This document shows, piece after piece, positions 42,284-49,735 of a stretch of DNA of 64,000 bases. The notes beneath the pieces are model-generated. The model saw nothing but the letters and a program-made list of their open reading frames with translations, was not told the origin of the DNA and ran no database searches. The stretch is from DASYPP01 sp036006525 (GTDB taxonomy: Bacteria; Gemmatimonadota; Gemmatimonadetes; Gemmatimonadales; GWC2-71-9). Position 1 is the stretch's first letter, and every line of letters starts with the position of its first letter. The stretch spans positions 1 to 64,000 of the forward strand of contig DASYPP010000074.1 in the NCBI GenBank assembly GCA_036006525.1. Direction: 5' to 3'. The position numbers were made by a program, and so were the translations under genes.

Positions 42284-42886
42284 CTAGTAAAAGCAACCTC
42301 CTGGTCCGATATCGAAGCTCTCTTTGTCCCTCCTCGTTGAGTCGGGTCGAGGCCGGGGGACGGAAATCGGTCTGGAAGGGGCGGGGACCGGACTTCCGCC
42401 GAAGAACCGGCTCCGTTCCAGGCGGGCGGCAAATTCTTCCTCCGCCCTGTGGCTCATGCCAGGGGGAAGGGAAGGATGCAGGACCTGCTCGTCCCACGCG
42501 GCCAACCCCCCGGCGAGCACGTACACCCGGGAATAGCCCTGGGCTTTGAGCAGCAACCAGGCGCGTGCCGCGCTCTCCTCGGCCTCATCATAGAGCACCA
42601 CGATCGTTGCTACGGGCAACCTGGCCTGGCCTGGGTCGGCGGCTCCCAACCACATTGCGCCCGGAATGTGATAGGACTCGAAGGCGGACTGAGAACGCAG
42701 ATCCACCAGGGTCAGACCGGCGGTGCCGTTCTCCATGATCCGGGCCGCCAGGCTTTCGGCCTCGATCGCATCGTGGTGAGCTGGAATCGATTCGGCAGTG
42801 GCCGGGTCCGTGACCCGGCTGGCCGGCGCCAGGACGGCGGCTCCGCCGAGGACCAGTGCGGTGAGTCCCAGCATCCGGTTGATCAT
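42284..42886 (-). CDS. Exported rhodanese-fold protein without catalytic Cys, with C-terminal GGCFY tail
   Basis: A 200-residue protein. The N terminus (MINRMLGLTALVLGGAAVLAPAS) is a signal peptide or anchor. A rhodanese fold follows: LTLVDLRSQSAFESYHIPGAMWLG and KAQGYSRVYVLAGGLAAWDEQ. At the active-site loop, where Cys is expected, the sequence is LYDEAEESAARAW, so Asp stands in place of Cys. The only Cys is residue 198, in the terminal GGCFY after a long Pro/Arg/Ser-rich linker. Such an end recalls the SoxY GGCGG swinging arm. It is the last gene of the sulfur operon, overlapping the upstream gene by ATGA. Confidence 0.85.
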   Translation of the reverse strand: MINRMLGLTALVLGGAAVLAPASRVTDPATAESIPAHHDAIEAESLAARIMENGTAGLTLVDLRSQSAFESYHIPGAMWLGAADPGQARLPVATIVVLYDEAEESAARAWLLLKAQGYSRVYVLAGGLAAWDEQVLHPSLPPGMSHRAEEEFAARLERSRFFGGSPVPAPSRPISVPRPRPDSTRRDKESFDIGPGGCFY

Positions 42887-43491
42887 TCCGGTTGTACCAG
42901 CCGGTTTCCTCGGCTCTTCTCGATACGGCCGGCCAACGCGAAACCGCCCAGGGCCAGTAGCGTCACAATTCCAACCACTATGCCGGGCCGGACCGACAGC
43001 AGCGCGGGGAAGCTGATCCGCCCCATGCTGGTGCTCTCCGCGAATGGGCGGATCGCGGGGTAGATCTCTCCGTAGAGGAGGATCCCCGCCATCATCCCGG
43101 CAAACACCACGAGAGCATCCAGCTTCCCGGTGGCGGCGGCAACGCACGAGGTTCCAGGGCAATAGCCGCCGATCACGAAGCCGGCGCCGAAGAGCAGGCC
43201 GCCGATGACCTGGGGAACCAGGTAGGTCGGGCTCAGCAGGATCAGTGAGACGTCGAGCACGCCCGCCTGTCCCAGCCAGAAGAGTCCCAGCAGGGCGGTC
43301 AGGATTGCCGAGAACATCACCTTGAACACCGTGAGGTCGTTCAGGTAGAACTGGGAGGCGAGCTTCCTGCCGTTGCCGAGCCCGGCGCGTTCCAGGAAGA
43401 AGCCGAATGCAGCCCCGATCAGCATCGCGACGACCAGTCCGGAACGGGGACCCAGGACCCCCGCCTGGTAGAAGGGCGCGGTCAGGTCCAT
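42883..43491 (-). CDS. YeeE/YedE-family sulfur transporter, second half (DUF6691-like)
   Basis: A 202-residue membrane protein with about five helices. It carries the conserved Cys motif GGYCPGTSCVAAATGKLDALVVF of the YeeE/YedE thiosulfate-transporter family, in which Cys residues relay sulfur across the membrane. With the preceding gene it makes the equivalent of one full-length YeeE. Its start lies 10 nt inside the previous gene; its stop overlaps the rhodanese-like gene. Confidence 0.87.
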   Translation of the reverse strand: MDLTAPFYQAGVLGPRSGLVVAMLIGAAFGFFLERAGLGNGRKLASQFYLNDLTVFKVMFSAILTALLGLFWLGQAGVLDVSLILLSPTYLVPQVIGGLLFGAGFVIGGYCPGTSCVAAATGKLDALVVFAGMMAGILLYGEIYPAIRPFAESTSMGRISFPALLSVRPGIVVGIVTLLALGGFALAGRIEKSRGNRLVQPE

Positions 43492-44057
43492 TGCCGCCTC
43501 ACCAGTCCGGCGACCAGGTATGCGCCGGCGAAAAGGGCTAGCATGAACGCCCAGCTGCCCACGTTGAGCAGCGCGCCACCGGTCAGACCCTGGCCGCTGG
43601 TGCACCCGCGGGCCAGCCGGGTGGCGAATCCCATCACCGCGCCACCGGCTACCGCGGTCAGCAACCGGGGCGATGCTCCGATCTGCCTGCCTGTGATGCC
43701 CCGCTTCAACCGTCCCGCCAGCAATGCCGATACGAAACCACCAATGAAGATCCCGGCCAGCTCCAGCACCAGCCAGGTTCCCAGCGTGCCGCCCGGCGTG
43801 GTGCCGAGGTAGGGCCTGAAGAACTCGCTGTTCGCGGCATGACCCGGTGCGACGGTCTGCACACCAGCGCCCACAATGGAAACCACCCCGCCCGACGCAC
43901 CCAGGCCGTGGCCCATGGTAATGAAAGCGGTCAGCAGCACCAGCCCCAGCCCGACACCGGCAAGGTACGGGTTCATGTACGGGGCCGGGGCTCGCCGCTG
44001 CTGAACGGCGATCCTGGTCGTGGCCTGATCAACCTCGGTAATAGCTGCCGTAGTCAT
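43482..44057 (-). CDS. YeeE/YedE-family sulfur transporter, first half
   Basis: A 191-residue membrane protein of the YeeE/YedE family. After a short cytoplasmic start it has helices at about 48-65 and 90-110 and the Cys motif ARGCTSGQGLTGGALLNVGSW with a following helix. Full-length YeeE has two such halves fused; here they are split genes that overlap. It is likely to take up thiosulfate or another sulfane-sulfur donor. The ATG at 44057 overlaps the 3' end of the class V enzyme gene by 29 nt. Confidence 0.87.
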   Translation of the reverse strand: MTTAAITEVDQATTRIAVQQRRAPAPYMNPYLAGVGLGLVLLTAFITMGHGLGASGGVVSIVGAGVQTVAPGHAANSEFFRPYLGTTPGGTLGTWLVLELAGIFIGGFVSALLAGRLKRGITGRQIGASPRLLTAVAGGAVMGFATRLARGCTSGQGLTGGALLNVGSWAFMLALFAGAYLVAGLVRRQWT

Positions 44058-45438
44058 ACCGGGTCCCCGTTGGATGGTATTCGCCGGACTTCGCATCGAC
44101 CCGATACTTGCCGCGGACATCACCGGCGGCGATGGCTTCCAGGCCGGCGCTGATGCGATCGATATCGCCCACCGTGTTGTAGGCACCCATGCTGAGCCGC
44201 ACGGCGCCCGGTCCATCGCGGCGATCCCCGGCCAGGATTCTGCGTTTGATCTCCCGAGTGCCGGCCTCATCGATCCCTAACAGGTGCTTCAGGTGAATCT
44301 GGGCGCAGAAGCACCCGCTACGGGTTCCGACTGCCCACTCGTGACTCAGGATCGCGGCGACGAGGGCATGGGGCCGGCCTTCCAGGTTGAAGGCGATCAC
44401 GCCGAGCCGTTGCTTCGCCCGGGTGGGCTCGGCGTCGCCATAGAGGGTGAGACCGGGAATCCGTCCCAACCGGCGCAAGGCCAGGGAGGTAAGGGCGGAC
44501 TCGTGGCCGGTGATCGCCGGCCAGCCGATTTCCTGGATCCGCTCGATCGCCGCAGCGAGCGCGATCGCACCCACGATGCACGGGGTTCCCGCTTCTTCCC
44601 GATCCGGCAAGCCGGTCCAGGCGACCTCACCCTGGTTCACGACATCCACGGTGCCACCGCCCACCTCGTAAGGATCATTCTCCAGGAACAGCTGGCGGGG
44701 ACCGACCAGCACCCCCGCGCCGAACGGCGCGTAGATCTTGTGCCCGGAGAACACCACGAAGTCCAGGTGCGCCGGGTCCGTGGCGGGTCGCATGTCGATG
44801 GCGCGGTGGGGCGCAAGTTGGGCGGCGTCCACCAGTATCCGGGCGCCGACCTCATGGGCCAGGCGGGCGTACCGGTGCACCGGATTGATTATCCCAGTGA
44901 CGTTCGAAGCTCCAGTGACAGCGACCACCCCGATGCGCGACCCGTGCTGCCGAAGCAGGCTCCGGAAGTGCTCCTCGTCGATCCGGCCAGCGGCGTCGAG
45001 CTGGATGTGGATGACCTGGCCTACCTTCCGCCAGGGGAGATCGTTGGAATGGTGCTCCATGGAGGACACCAGGACCACCGGACGATGGGACCAATCCAAC
45101 CGCCGCGCGACCTGGTTGATGCCATGGGTCGTGTTGCGGCAGAAGATGACCACGTCGGATGGCCTCGCCCTGACGAAGCGGGCCACCGAGTCTCGCGCTT
45201 CCTCGAAGGCATGGGAAGACAGCCGGGACTTGAAGCCCATGCCCCGATGGACATTGCTGTACCAGCGGGAGAAGCGATTGACGGTCTTGAGCACTCCGGT
45301 GAAAGGCGGAGTGCTGGCGGCGTTGTCCAGGTTGACGTAACGCCGTTCGCCTCCACCCAGCACCGGAACCCGCACCCGGGAGCCGACGGTAAGTCGGGCA
45401 GGGACGCCCGACGTAGCCCGTTTCGCGAGTGCGGGCAC
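44029..45438 (-). CDS. Class V aminotransferase-fold enzyme, cysteine desulfurase-like
   Basis: A 469-residue PLP enzyme. NLDNAASTPPF opens the fold as in SufS/NifS proteins; Asp204 (VDAAQLAPH) and the PLP Lys234 in SGHKIYAPFGAG are present. In the catalytic-loop area the sequence is RSGCFCAQ (C376, C378), comparable to the RSGHHCAQ of SufS-type desulfurases. A C-terminal extension of ~25 residues is Tyr-rich (YHPTGTRYDYGSYYRG). It probably mobilises sulfur from cysteine or a related substrate inside the cell. The start is GTG after GGGAG. Confidence 0.85.
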   Translation of the reverse strand: MPALAKRATSGVPARLTVGSRVRVPVLGGGERRYVNLDNAASTPPFTGVLKTVNRFSRWYSNVHRGMGFKSRLSSHAFEEARDSVARFVRARPSDVVIFCRNTTHGINQVARRLDWSHRPVVLVSSMEHHSNDLPWRKVGQVIHIQLDAAGRIDEEHFRSLLRQHGSRIGVVAVTGASNVTGIINPVHRYARLAHEVGARILVDAAQLAPHRAIDMRPATDPAHLDFVVFSGHKIYAPFGAGVLVGPRQLFLENDPYEVGGGTVDVVNQGEVAWTGLPDREEAGTPCIVGAIALAAAIERIQEIGWPAITGHESALTSLALRRLGRIPGLTLYGDAEPTRAKQRLGVIAFNLEGRPHALVAAILSHEWAVGTRSGCFCAQIHLKHLLGIDEAGTREIKRRILAGDRRDGPGAVRLSMGAYNTVGDIDRISAGLEAIAAGDVRGKYRVDAKSGEYHPTGTRYDYGSYYRG

Positions 45439-45441
45439 GCT

Positions 45442-46416
45442 TCAGCTCCCGCTCGGATTGCGGCGAGCGCCTTCGACCGGCAACTCCCGGTGCCGGCTCC
45501 AATCCTGGAACGATCCATCGTAGAGCCGGGCATCGATGCCCAGGTAGCGCGCCGCGAAGTAGAGCAGGCTGCCCTGCTGGCCGATATGACAGTAGCTCAC
45601 GATGGTCGCGCCGGGGCGCACGCCCTGGGCGGCAAACATGCTGCTCAACTCGGCTTTGCTCTTGAACCGCATCGAGAGGGTATCCACCAGGCTGCCAAAC
45701 GGAATGCTGCCGGCGCCGGCGATGTGGCCTCCCCGTTTCATCCCGTTGTCATGGGTATCGTTGTAGAACTCGGCGTCGCGGGCGTCGAGAATACGGATCG
45801 CCGGATCGCGGAGATGGTCCTTCACGAAGGAAGCGGTGACGACCACGTCGCTGCGCGCGGCGGTGTGGAAGCTGCCCCGCCGCGGCGCCGGCACATCCTT
45901 GCTGAGCGGCCGATTCTCCGCCTTCCACGCCGTAGTGCCGCCGTCGAGGTAGAAGATTCTGCCCCGGAGCCCGGCATAGTCCAGCGTCAGGAAGACCCGG
46001 GCGGCAGGGGTGAGCCATTCGTCGTTGAAGTAGACGACCACCCGGGAATTGTTCGAGATGCCGAAACCACTCAGCAGGGAGTCCAGCTGCCGGGCGGTAG
46101 GAAGCTCCAGCGCGAGGGTCGTGTCCTGCTCGCGCTGCTCACGAGTCATGTGCTCGTGCTCTTCGCGAGTCATCATTTTGTGCGGCGCCGATAGCGACAT
46201 GAGATCGGCGAACTGGGCCCCCGGGATGTGGCCGGCGTCGTAGGCCTCGCGGGGACCAACCTCCAGGATGACCAGGTCGGGGTCGTTCAGATGGCCGGCG
46301 AGCCAGGCGGTAGAGACCAGGATGTCGTCCGCGGCCGGGGCGACCTTAGCGCGCGGGATGAGGACGCCGGCGGGGACGAGCAGCGCCAGCAACAGGGCCA
46401 GGCGTGGGGATGGCAT
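45442..46416 (-). CDS. Exported two-domain sulfurtransferase (thiosulfate/3-mercaptopyruvate type)
   Basis: A 324-residue tandem rhodanese with an N-terminal signal peptide (PSPRLALLLALLVPAGVLIPRAKVAPA), so it works in the periplasm. The first rhodanese domain (about 31-170) has no Cys. The second has SYCHIGQQGS with the single Cys276 as sulfur acceptor. CHIGQQGS differs from the CGSGVTA of mercaptopyruvate and CRKGVTA of thiosulfate sulfurtransferases, so the donor is uncertain. It is the first gene of the sulfur operon. Confidence 0.88.
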   Translation of the reverse strand: MPSPRLALLLALLVPAGVLIPRAKVAPAADDILVSTAWLAGHLNDPDLVILEVGPREAYDAGHIPGAQFADLMSLSAPHKMMTREEHEHMTREQREQDTTLALELPTARQLDSLLSGFGISNNSRVVVYFNDEWLTPAARVFLTLDYAGLRGRIFYLDGGTTAWKAENRPLSKDVPAPRRGSFHTAARSDVVVTASFVKDHLRDPAIRILDARDAEFYNDTHDNGMKRGGHIAGAGSIPFGSLVDTLSMRFKSKAELSSMFAAQGVRPGATIVSYCHIGQQGSLLYFAARYLGIDARLYDGSFQDWSRHRELPVEGARRNPSGS

Positions 46417-46548
46417 GTGCAGCTCCCGAAGTGGTTTAGAGTGCGCGAGCGGATAAGCGACTCTACTGAAACGGGGTGCTGGGGACCATCGGTTTGCAGC
46501 GGACGGGGATGGGGATGCAGCGAATGGCGAAACGGCGAGGCTGAGGCG

Positions 46549-46604
46549 CTACCGCTTCAACGCCAACAGAAAGACGGTAAGACGGTAAGGCGGTAAGGCG
46601 GTAG
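46549..46604. repeat. Inverted repeat with tandem CGGTAAGG words
   Basis: CTACCGC (46549-46555) pairs with GCGGTAG (46598-46604). Between them the word ACGGTAAG/GCGGTAAG recurs four times in tandem (46571-46604), similar in style to the other word-built repeats of this window. Confidence 0.65.
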
Positions 46605-46614
46605 GTAACGACTC

Positions 46615-46690
46615 GGGGCTGTCATTCCGAGCGGAGCGAGGAATCTTCTTAAGTCTGAGAAGATCCTCATTGCACTAGGGATGACACCCC
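46615..46690. repeat. Dispersed repeat TGTCATTCCGAGCGGAGCGA type
   Basis: The sequence GGGGCTGTCAT (46615 on) pairs with ATGACACCCC (46681-46690), and inside GGAATCTTCT pairs with AGAAGATCC. The CATTCCGAGCGGAGCGAGGAA core is, from general knowledge, a dispersed repeat seen in many GC-rich bacterial genomes. It is just downstream of the LytTR gene. Confidence 0.72.
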
Positions 46691-46702
46691 AAAGATCGTG
46701 CT

Positions 46703-47488
46703 TCATAAAGCCTGCCCCAGTAACTGTTCCAGGCTGTCCTTGCGATTGCGGCTCAGCTTGAGCCGGGTCCCGTCCTGGAGGATCACCACGTGCTCTCCCT
46801 TGAAGAGCGGCTGGATTTCCTTCACCCGGTCGAGATTGACCAGGGCGGACCGGTGAACCCGGAAGAAGCGCTGGGGATCGAGCCGGCCCTCGAGAGATTG
46901 CAGGGACTGCCGAATCAGGTGGGTCTGGCCCCGCACGTGAAGCTTGACGCAGTAATCCGCGGCTTCGATCCAGTCCAGCTCGTCCACGCTCAGGAAAATC
47001 GCGCGCCCGGTCTCCTTGACGATGAGCCGGCTCAGCGGCCTGGCCGAAGGGCCGGCCGCGGTCTGGTCCAGCAACCCCGCCAGCCGGCGGCCGAGGTCGG
47101 CCAGGTTCACACGGTCCTGGCGCAGCACGCGCTTGGCGCGCTCGAGGGCGGCGGTGAAACGTTCGTCGTCAAACGGCTTCAACAGGTAATCGAGGGCATT
47201 CACCTCGAAAGCCTTCACCGCGAACTGATCGTAGGCGGTCACAAAGATCACCACCGGCATCCGCTCGGGGTCGATCGCGCGGAGCACCTCGAAGCCGTCA
47301 GCCTCCGGCATCTGCACGTCGAGCAGCACCAGGTCGGGGACCAGTTCACCGATGGCGGATACCGCAGACAGGCCATCGCCGCATTCGCCCACCACGCGGA
47401 GCTCCGGGTCCCGGGCCAGCAGCGCGATCATGCCGGAGCGCGCGATCGGCTCGTCATCGACCACCAGCACCCGGATCGGGGGACTCAT
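46703..47488 (-). CDS. LytTR-family response regulator
   Basis: A 261-residue regulator. The receiver has the acidic pair at D11-D12, phospho-acceptor Asp57 (LLDVQMPE), VTAYDQF and the Lys in LLKPF. The LytTR domain shows VDELDWIEAADYCVKLH and FFRVHRSALVNLDRVKEIQPLFKGEH. It is paralogous to the regulator at 21200-21958. Its ATG overlaps the stop of the kinase gene (ATGA). Confidence 0.92.
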   Translation of the reverse strand: MSPPIRVLVVDDEPIARSGMIALLARDPELRVVGECGDGLSAVSAIGELVPDLVLLDVQMPEADGFEVLRAIDPERMPVVIFVTAYDQFAVKAFEVNALDYLLKPFDDERFTAALERAKRVLRQDRVNLADLGRRLAGLLDQTAAGPSARPLSRLIVKETGRAIFLSVDELDWIEAADYCVKLHVRGQTHLIRQSLQSLEGRLDPQRFFRVHRSALVNLDRVKEIQPLFKGEHVVILQDGTRLKLSRNRKDSLEQLLGQAL

Positions 47489-48621
47489 CCTGCGGCCGGC
47501 AGGTTGAGAAGCTCCGGCGTTTGCGCCGGCAGCTCGATCGTAACTTCTGCGCCCCCGCCGGGCGCGTCTTTCAGCTCGAAGAAGAACCGCTCTCCGTACA
47601 GCTCGCGCAGCCGCTCCCGGGTATTACGGATTCCGATGCCTGCGCCGGCCGAGCTGATGGCGGTGGACGAGGGCCCGGGACCATCGTCCCGCACCGTGAT
47701 GATGAGCCGGCCATTGTGCCGCGCCGCGCTGACTTCGACCCGGCTGGCGTCGGCCCGGCGTCCAACGCCGTGGCGCACCGCGTTCTCCACCAGCGGCTGG
47801 AGGAGCAGATTGGGGACCAGCAGTTCGAGGGTGTCCGGCCCGGTGTGAATGCTGGGGCGCAGCCGGTCGCGGAAGCGGATGCACTCGATGTCGAGATAGC
47901 GGCGTACGAAGTCCAGTTCCTCGCCCAGCGGCACCAGAGCCGGGGGATCTTCCTGGAGGACATGGCGCAGCAGGTCGCTCATGCCGGCCACGGTGCGGAT
48001 CGCGAGCGCGTTCTCCTGGGCCCGGACCAGCATCGCGATGGTGTTCATGGCGTTGAAGAAGAAGTGCGGCTGCAGCTGGCTGCGAAGCGCCTGCAGCCGG
48101 GCCTGGGTGAGCTGGGCTTCGAGCCGGGACGCCGCGACTTCCCGTTCCCGCAGTTTTCTATAAAGAGTGAAGACATACCAGGTCCCGAGGATGGCGCCGT
48201 AGACCAGCAGGTCGGTGCCGAGGGAGTAGAAGGCCTGGACCAGCGAGGAACGGGTGAGCCGCAGCACCGTGGTATGGACATGGAACACCGCCAGGCTGCG
48301 GAAGCCGATCTCCAGGGAGGCATGGACCAGGGAAATGAGGACGGCGAATGCGGCGTGAGCCAGCGCGCGCCAACCCCACCCGCGGCTTTCCAGGGGAACC
48401 CGCCTCGCGAACCACACCACGACCGGCGCCAGCAGGGCCCAGAGATACCAGAACGGCATTCCCATGCCCAGCGCGTGGCCCGCCGTGGTATTGCCGCCTT
48501 CGTAGACCATGGTCGCATGGTGCTGCCACGAGGCTATGATACCGAGGATGGTGGCCAGGACCAGGACGAATCCCGGCATGAACCAGCGGGAAGCGATGCC
48601 GTAGAGGCGACGATCGGTCAT
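47485..48621 (-). CDS. LytS-family sensor histidine kinase
   Basis: A 378-residue membrane kinase with about four transmembrane helices (17-33, 55-72, 88-105, 130-152), a linking coiled coil, the phospho-acceptor motif QLQPHFFFNAMNTIAML (His186), the N-box LVENAVRHGVG and the ATP-lid DDGPGPSS/GIGIRNTRERL. It forms a two-component system with the LytTR regulator it is coupled to. The signal is unknown. Confidence 0.9.
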   Translation of the reverse strand: MTDRRLYGIASRWFMPGFVLVLATILGIIASWQHHATMVYEGGNTTAGHALGMGMPFWYLWALLAPVVVWFARRVPLESRGWGWRALAHAAFAVLISLVHASLEIGFRSLAVFHVHTTVLRLTRSSLVQAFYSLGTDLLVYGAILGTWYVFTLYRKLREREVAASRLEAQLTQARLQALRSQLQPHFFFNAMNTIAMLVRAQENALAIRTVAGMSDLLRHVLQEDPPALVPLGEELDFVRRYLDIECIRFRDRLRPSIHTGPDTLELLVPNLLLQPLVENAVRHGVGRRADASRVEVSAARHNGRLIITVRDDGPGPSSTAISSAGAGIGIRNTRERLRELYGERFFFELKDAPGGGAEVTIELPAQTPELLNLPAAG

Positions 48622-48739
48622 GGTGACAAGGTACCGCCCGCGACAGACCGGGAGAAGCGCGGTGCGGCGAATGGCGGCGGGGGTGCAGCCAGGTGCGGCG
48701 GGATGCAGCCAACGTGGCTGGTACTACCAGACCTCCAGG

Positions 48740-49198
48740 TCAGGCACCAAACTGCCGGAGATGATGATCGAAGTGGCGATACTGCAGGACGTCCCAATCC
48801 CTGGGGCCCATCCGGCCGAACGTTGGATGTTCGATCGCCAGCTCCCCGGGTCCGGCGGCGGCAAAACGTTCGATCAAGCCCACGACGATCCGGCGATCCT
48901 GCTCCCAGCCCACGGTTGGTGTGGTGAACGCCCCGCGCGGAGCCTGGATCTTTCCCTCGGGCCAGGGCAGCCAGTGAATGGCGAGGTAGCGGAAGATCAT
49001 GGTCTTGAGTCCGCGCTTCGGCGGACCTTCCAGCTTCAGTTCGCCGAAGGCCAACCGGATGCCTTCGCCGAGATGGGGGAGCAATAGCGCAGGATCCATC
49101 TTGCCCCAACGGCGCCGGTGCTCCGGCGTGAGCCGAGCCAGCCGGTCGAGGATGGCGGACCGGCCGGCAGGCTCGTGGAGTGAGCGCGGAGTCGCCAC
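48740..49198 (-). CDS. DUF1569 / DinB-like protein
   Basis: A 152-residue protein. AILDRLARLTPEHRRRWGKMDPALLLPHLGEGIRLAFGELKLEG, PRGAFTTPTV, and the end HPTFGRMGPRDWDVLQYRHFDHHLRQFG match DUF1569, a branch of the DinB/YfiT four-helix metal-binding fold; the C-terminal YRHFDHHL carries candidate metal His residues. The start is GTG, 3 nt after the stop of the DinB gene. Function is unknown; it may be a thiol-dependent S-transferase-like protein. Confidence 0.8.
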   Translation of the reverse strand: MATPRSLHEPAGRSAILDRLARLTPEHRRRWGKMDPALLLPHLGEGIRLAFGELKLEGPPKRGLKTMIFRYLAIHWLPWPEGKIQAPRGAFTTPTVGWEQDRRIVVGLIERFAAAGPGELAIEHPTFGRMGPRDWDVLQYRHFDHHLRQFGA

Positions 49199-49201
49199 GG
49201 T

Positions 49202-49735
49202 CTAAGCGCCGATCGCCGCGCGAATTCGCGCCAGCTGCCGGAGATGCCTCAAGTCATGCCCGGCGTAGATCTGCATCAGGAAGTCCAGGCTTTCGGCGCC
49301 CCGCTCGGTGTGGAGTCCAACCCGCTGGCGGTCTTCGGGGGTGGCCCGCTCCAGGATCCACAGGTTGGCCCGGCGCAGCGCGGTGAAGGTATCGAGCACG
49401 GCGGTGACATCAGCCTGGTCGTAGTGCAGGCGGCCGGCCCACGCGTCCTGGTCATAGGCGGGAATGCCGGGCCGCTCGTGGGCGAGAATCATCCGGAAGC
49501 GAAATGCTCCCACCAGCTCGGAGTCGGCCAGGTGGCCCAACATCTGGCGAGCCGACCACTTCCCTGGTGCCTCCGGGACGGAGAGTTGCGCCTCGGTCAT
49601 GCCAGCGATGCCCGCGCGCAAGGCGTCCGGCGTTTCAGCCATCACCTGGAGCGGGTCCCGACTGCCCAGTATCTCGAGCAGGCTGGCGAGGTAGGGATCG
49701 GTGGTGGTGGCGGCGGGTCGGGCCAGGTCGGTCAT
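49202..49735 (-). CDS. DinB-superfamily protein
   Basis: A 177-residue four-helix-bundle protein. The metal-binding pattern of DinB/YfiT is complete: GKWSARQMLGHLADSE (first His), and YAGHDLRHLRQLARI (GHD..H, further two His). It is likely a metal- and thiol-dependent transferase. It overlaps the stop of the upstream glycosyltransferase gene (ATGA) and is followed by the DUF1569 gene, so it is carried at the distal end of the surface-polysaccharide operon. Confidence 0.87.
   Translation of the reverse strand: MTDLARPAATTTDPYLASLLEILGSRDPLQVMAETPDALRAGIAGMTEAQLSVPEAPGKWSARQMLGHLADSELVGAFRFRMILAHERPGIPAYDQDAWAGRLHYDQADVTAVLDTFTALRRANLWILERATPEDRQRVGLHTERGAESLDFLMQIYAGHDLRHLRQLARIRAAIGA

Larger units (their letters stand above)
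46417..46702. other. 286-bp intergenic region with two repeats
   Basis: It lies upstream of the sulfur operon and downstream of the second LytTR gene. The operon promoter should be in 46417-46550. The remainder contains the repeats at 46549-46604 and 46615-46690. No gene is seen. Confidence 0.6.

Noticed and set aside
42284..42886. Active rhodanese sulfurtransferase
   Set aside because: The active-site loop has Asp in place of Cys; the only Cys is at the C terminus, so normal rhodanese chemistry is not possible.
46571..46604. Possible CRISPR array (tandem CGGTAAGG units)
   Set aside because: The units are 7-8 bp in direct tandem with no unique spacers and no cas genes nearby; it is part of an inverted repeat.
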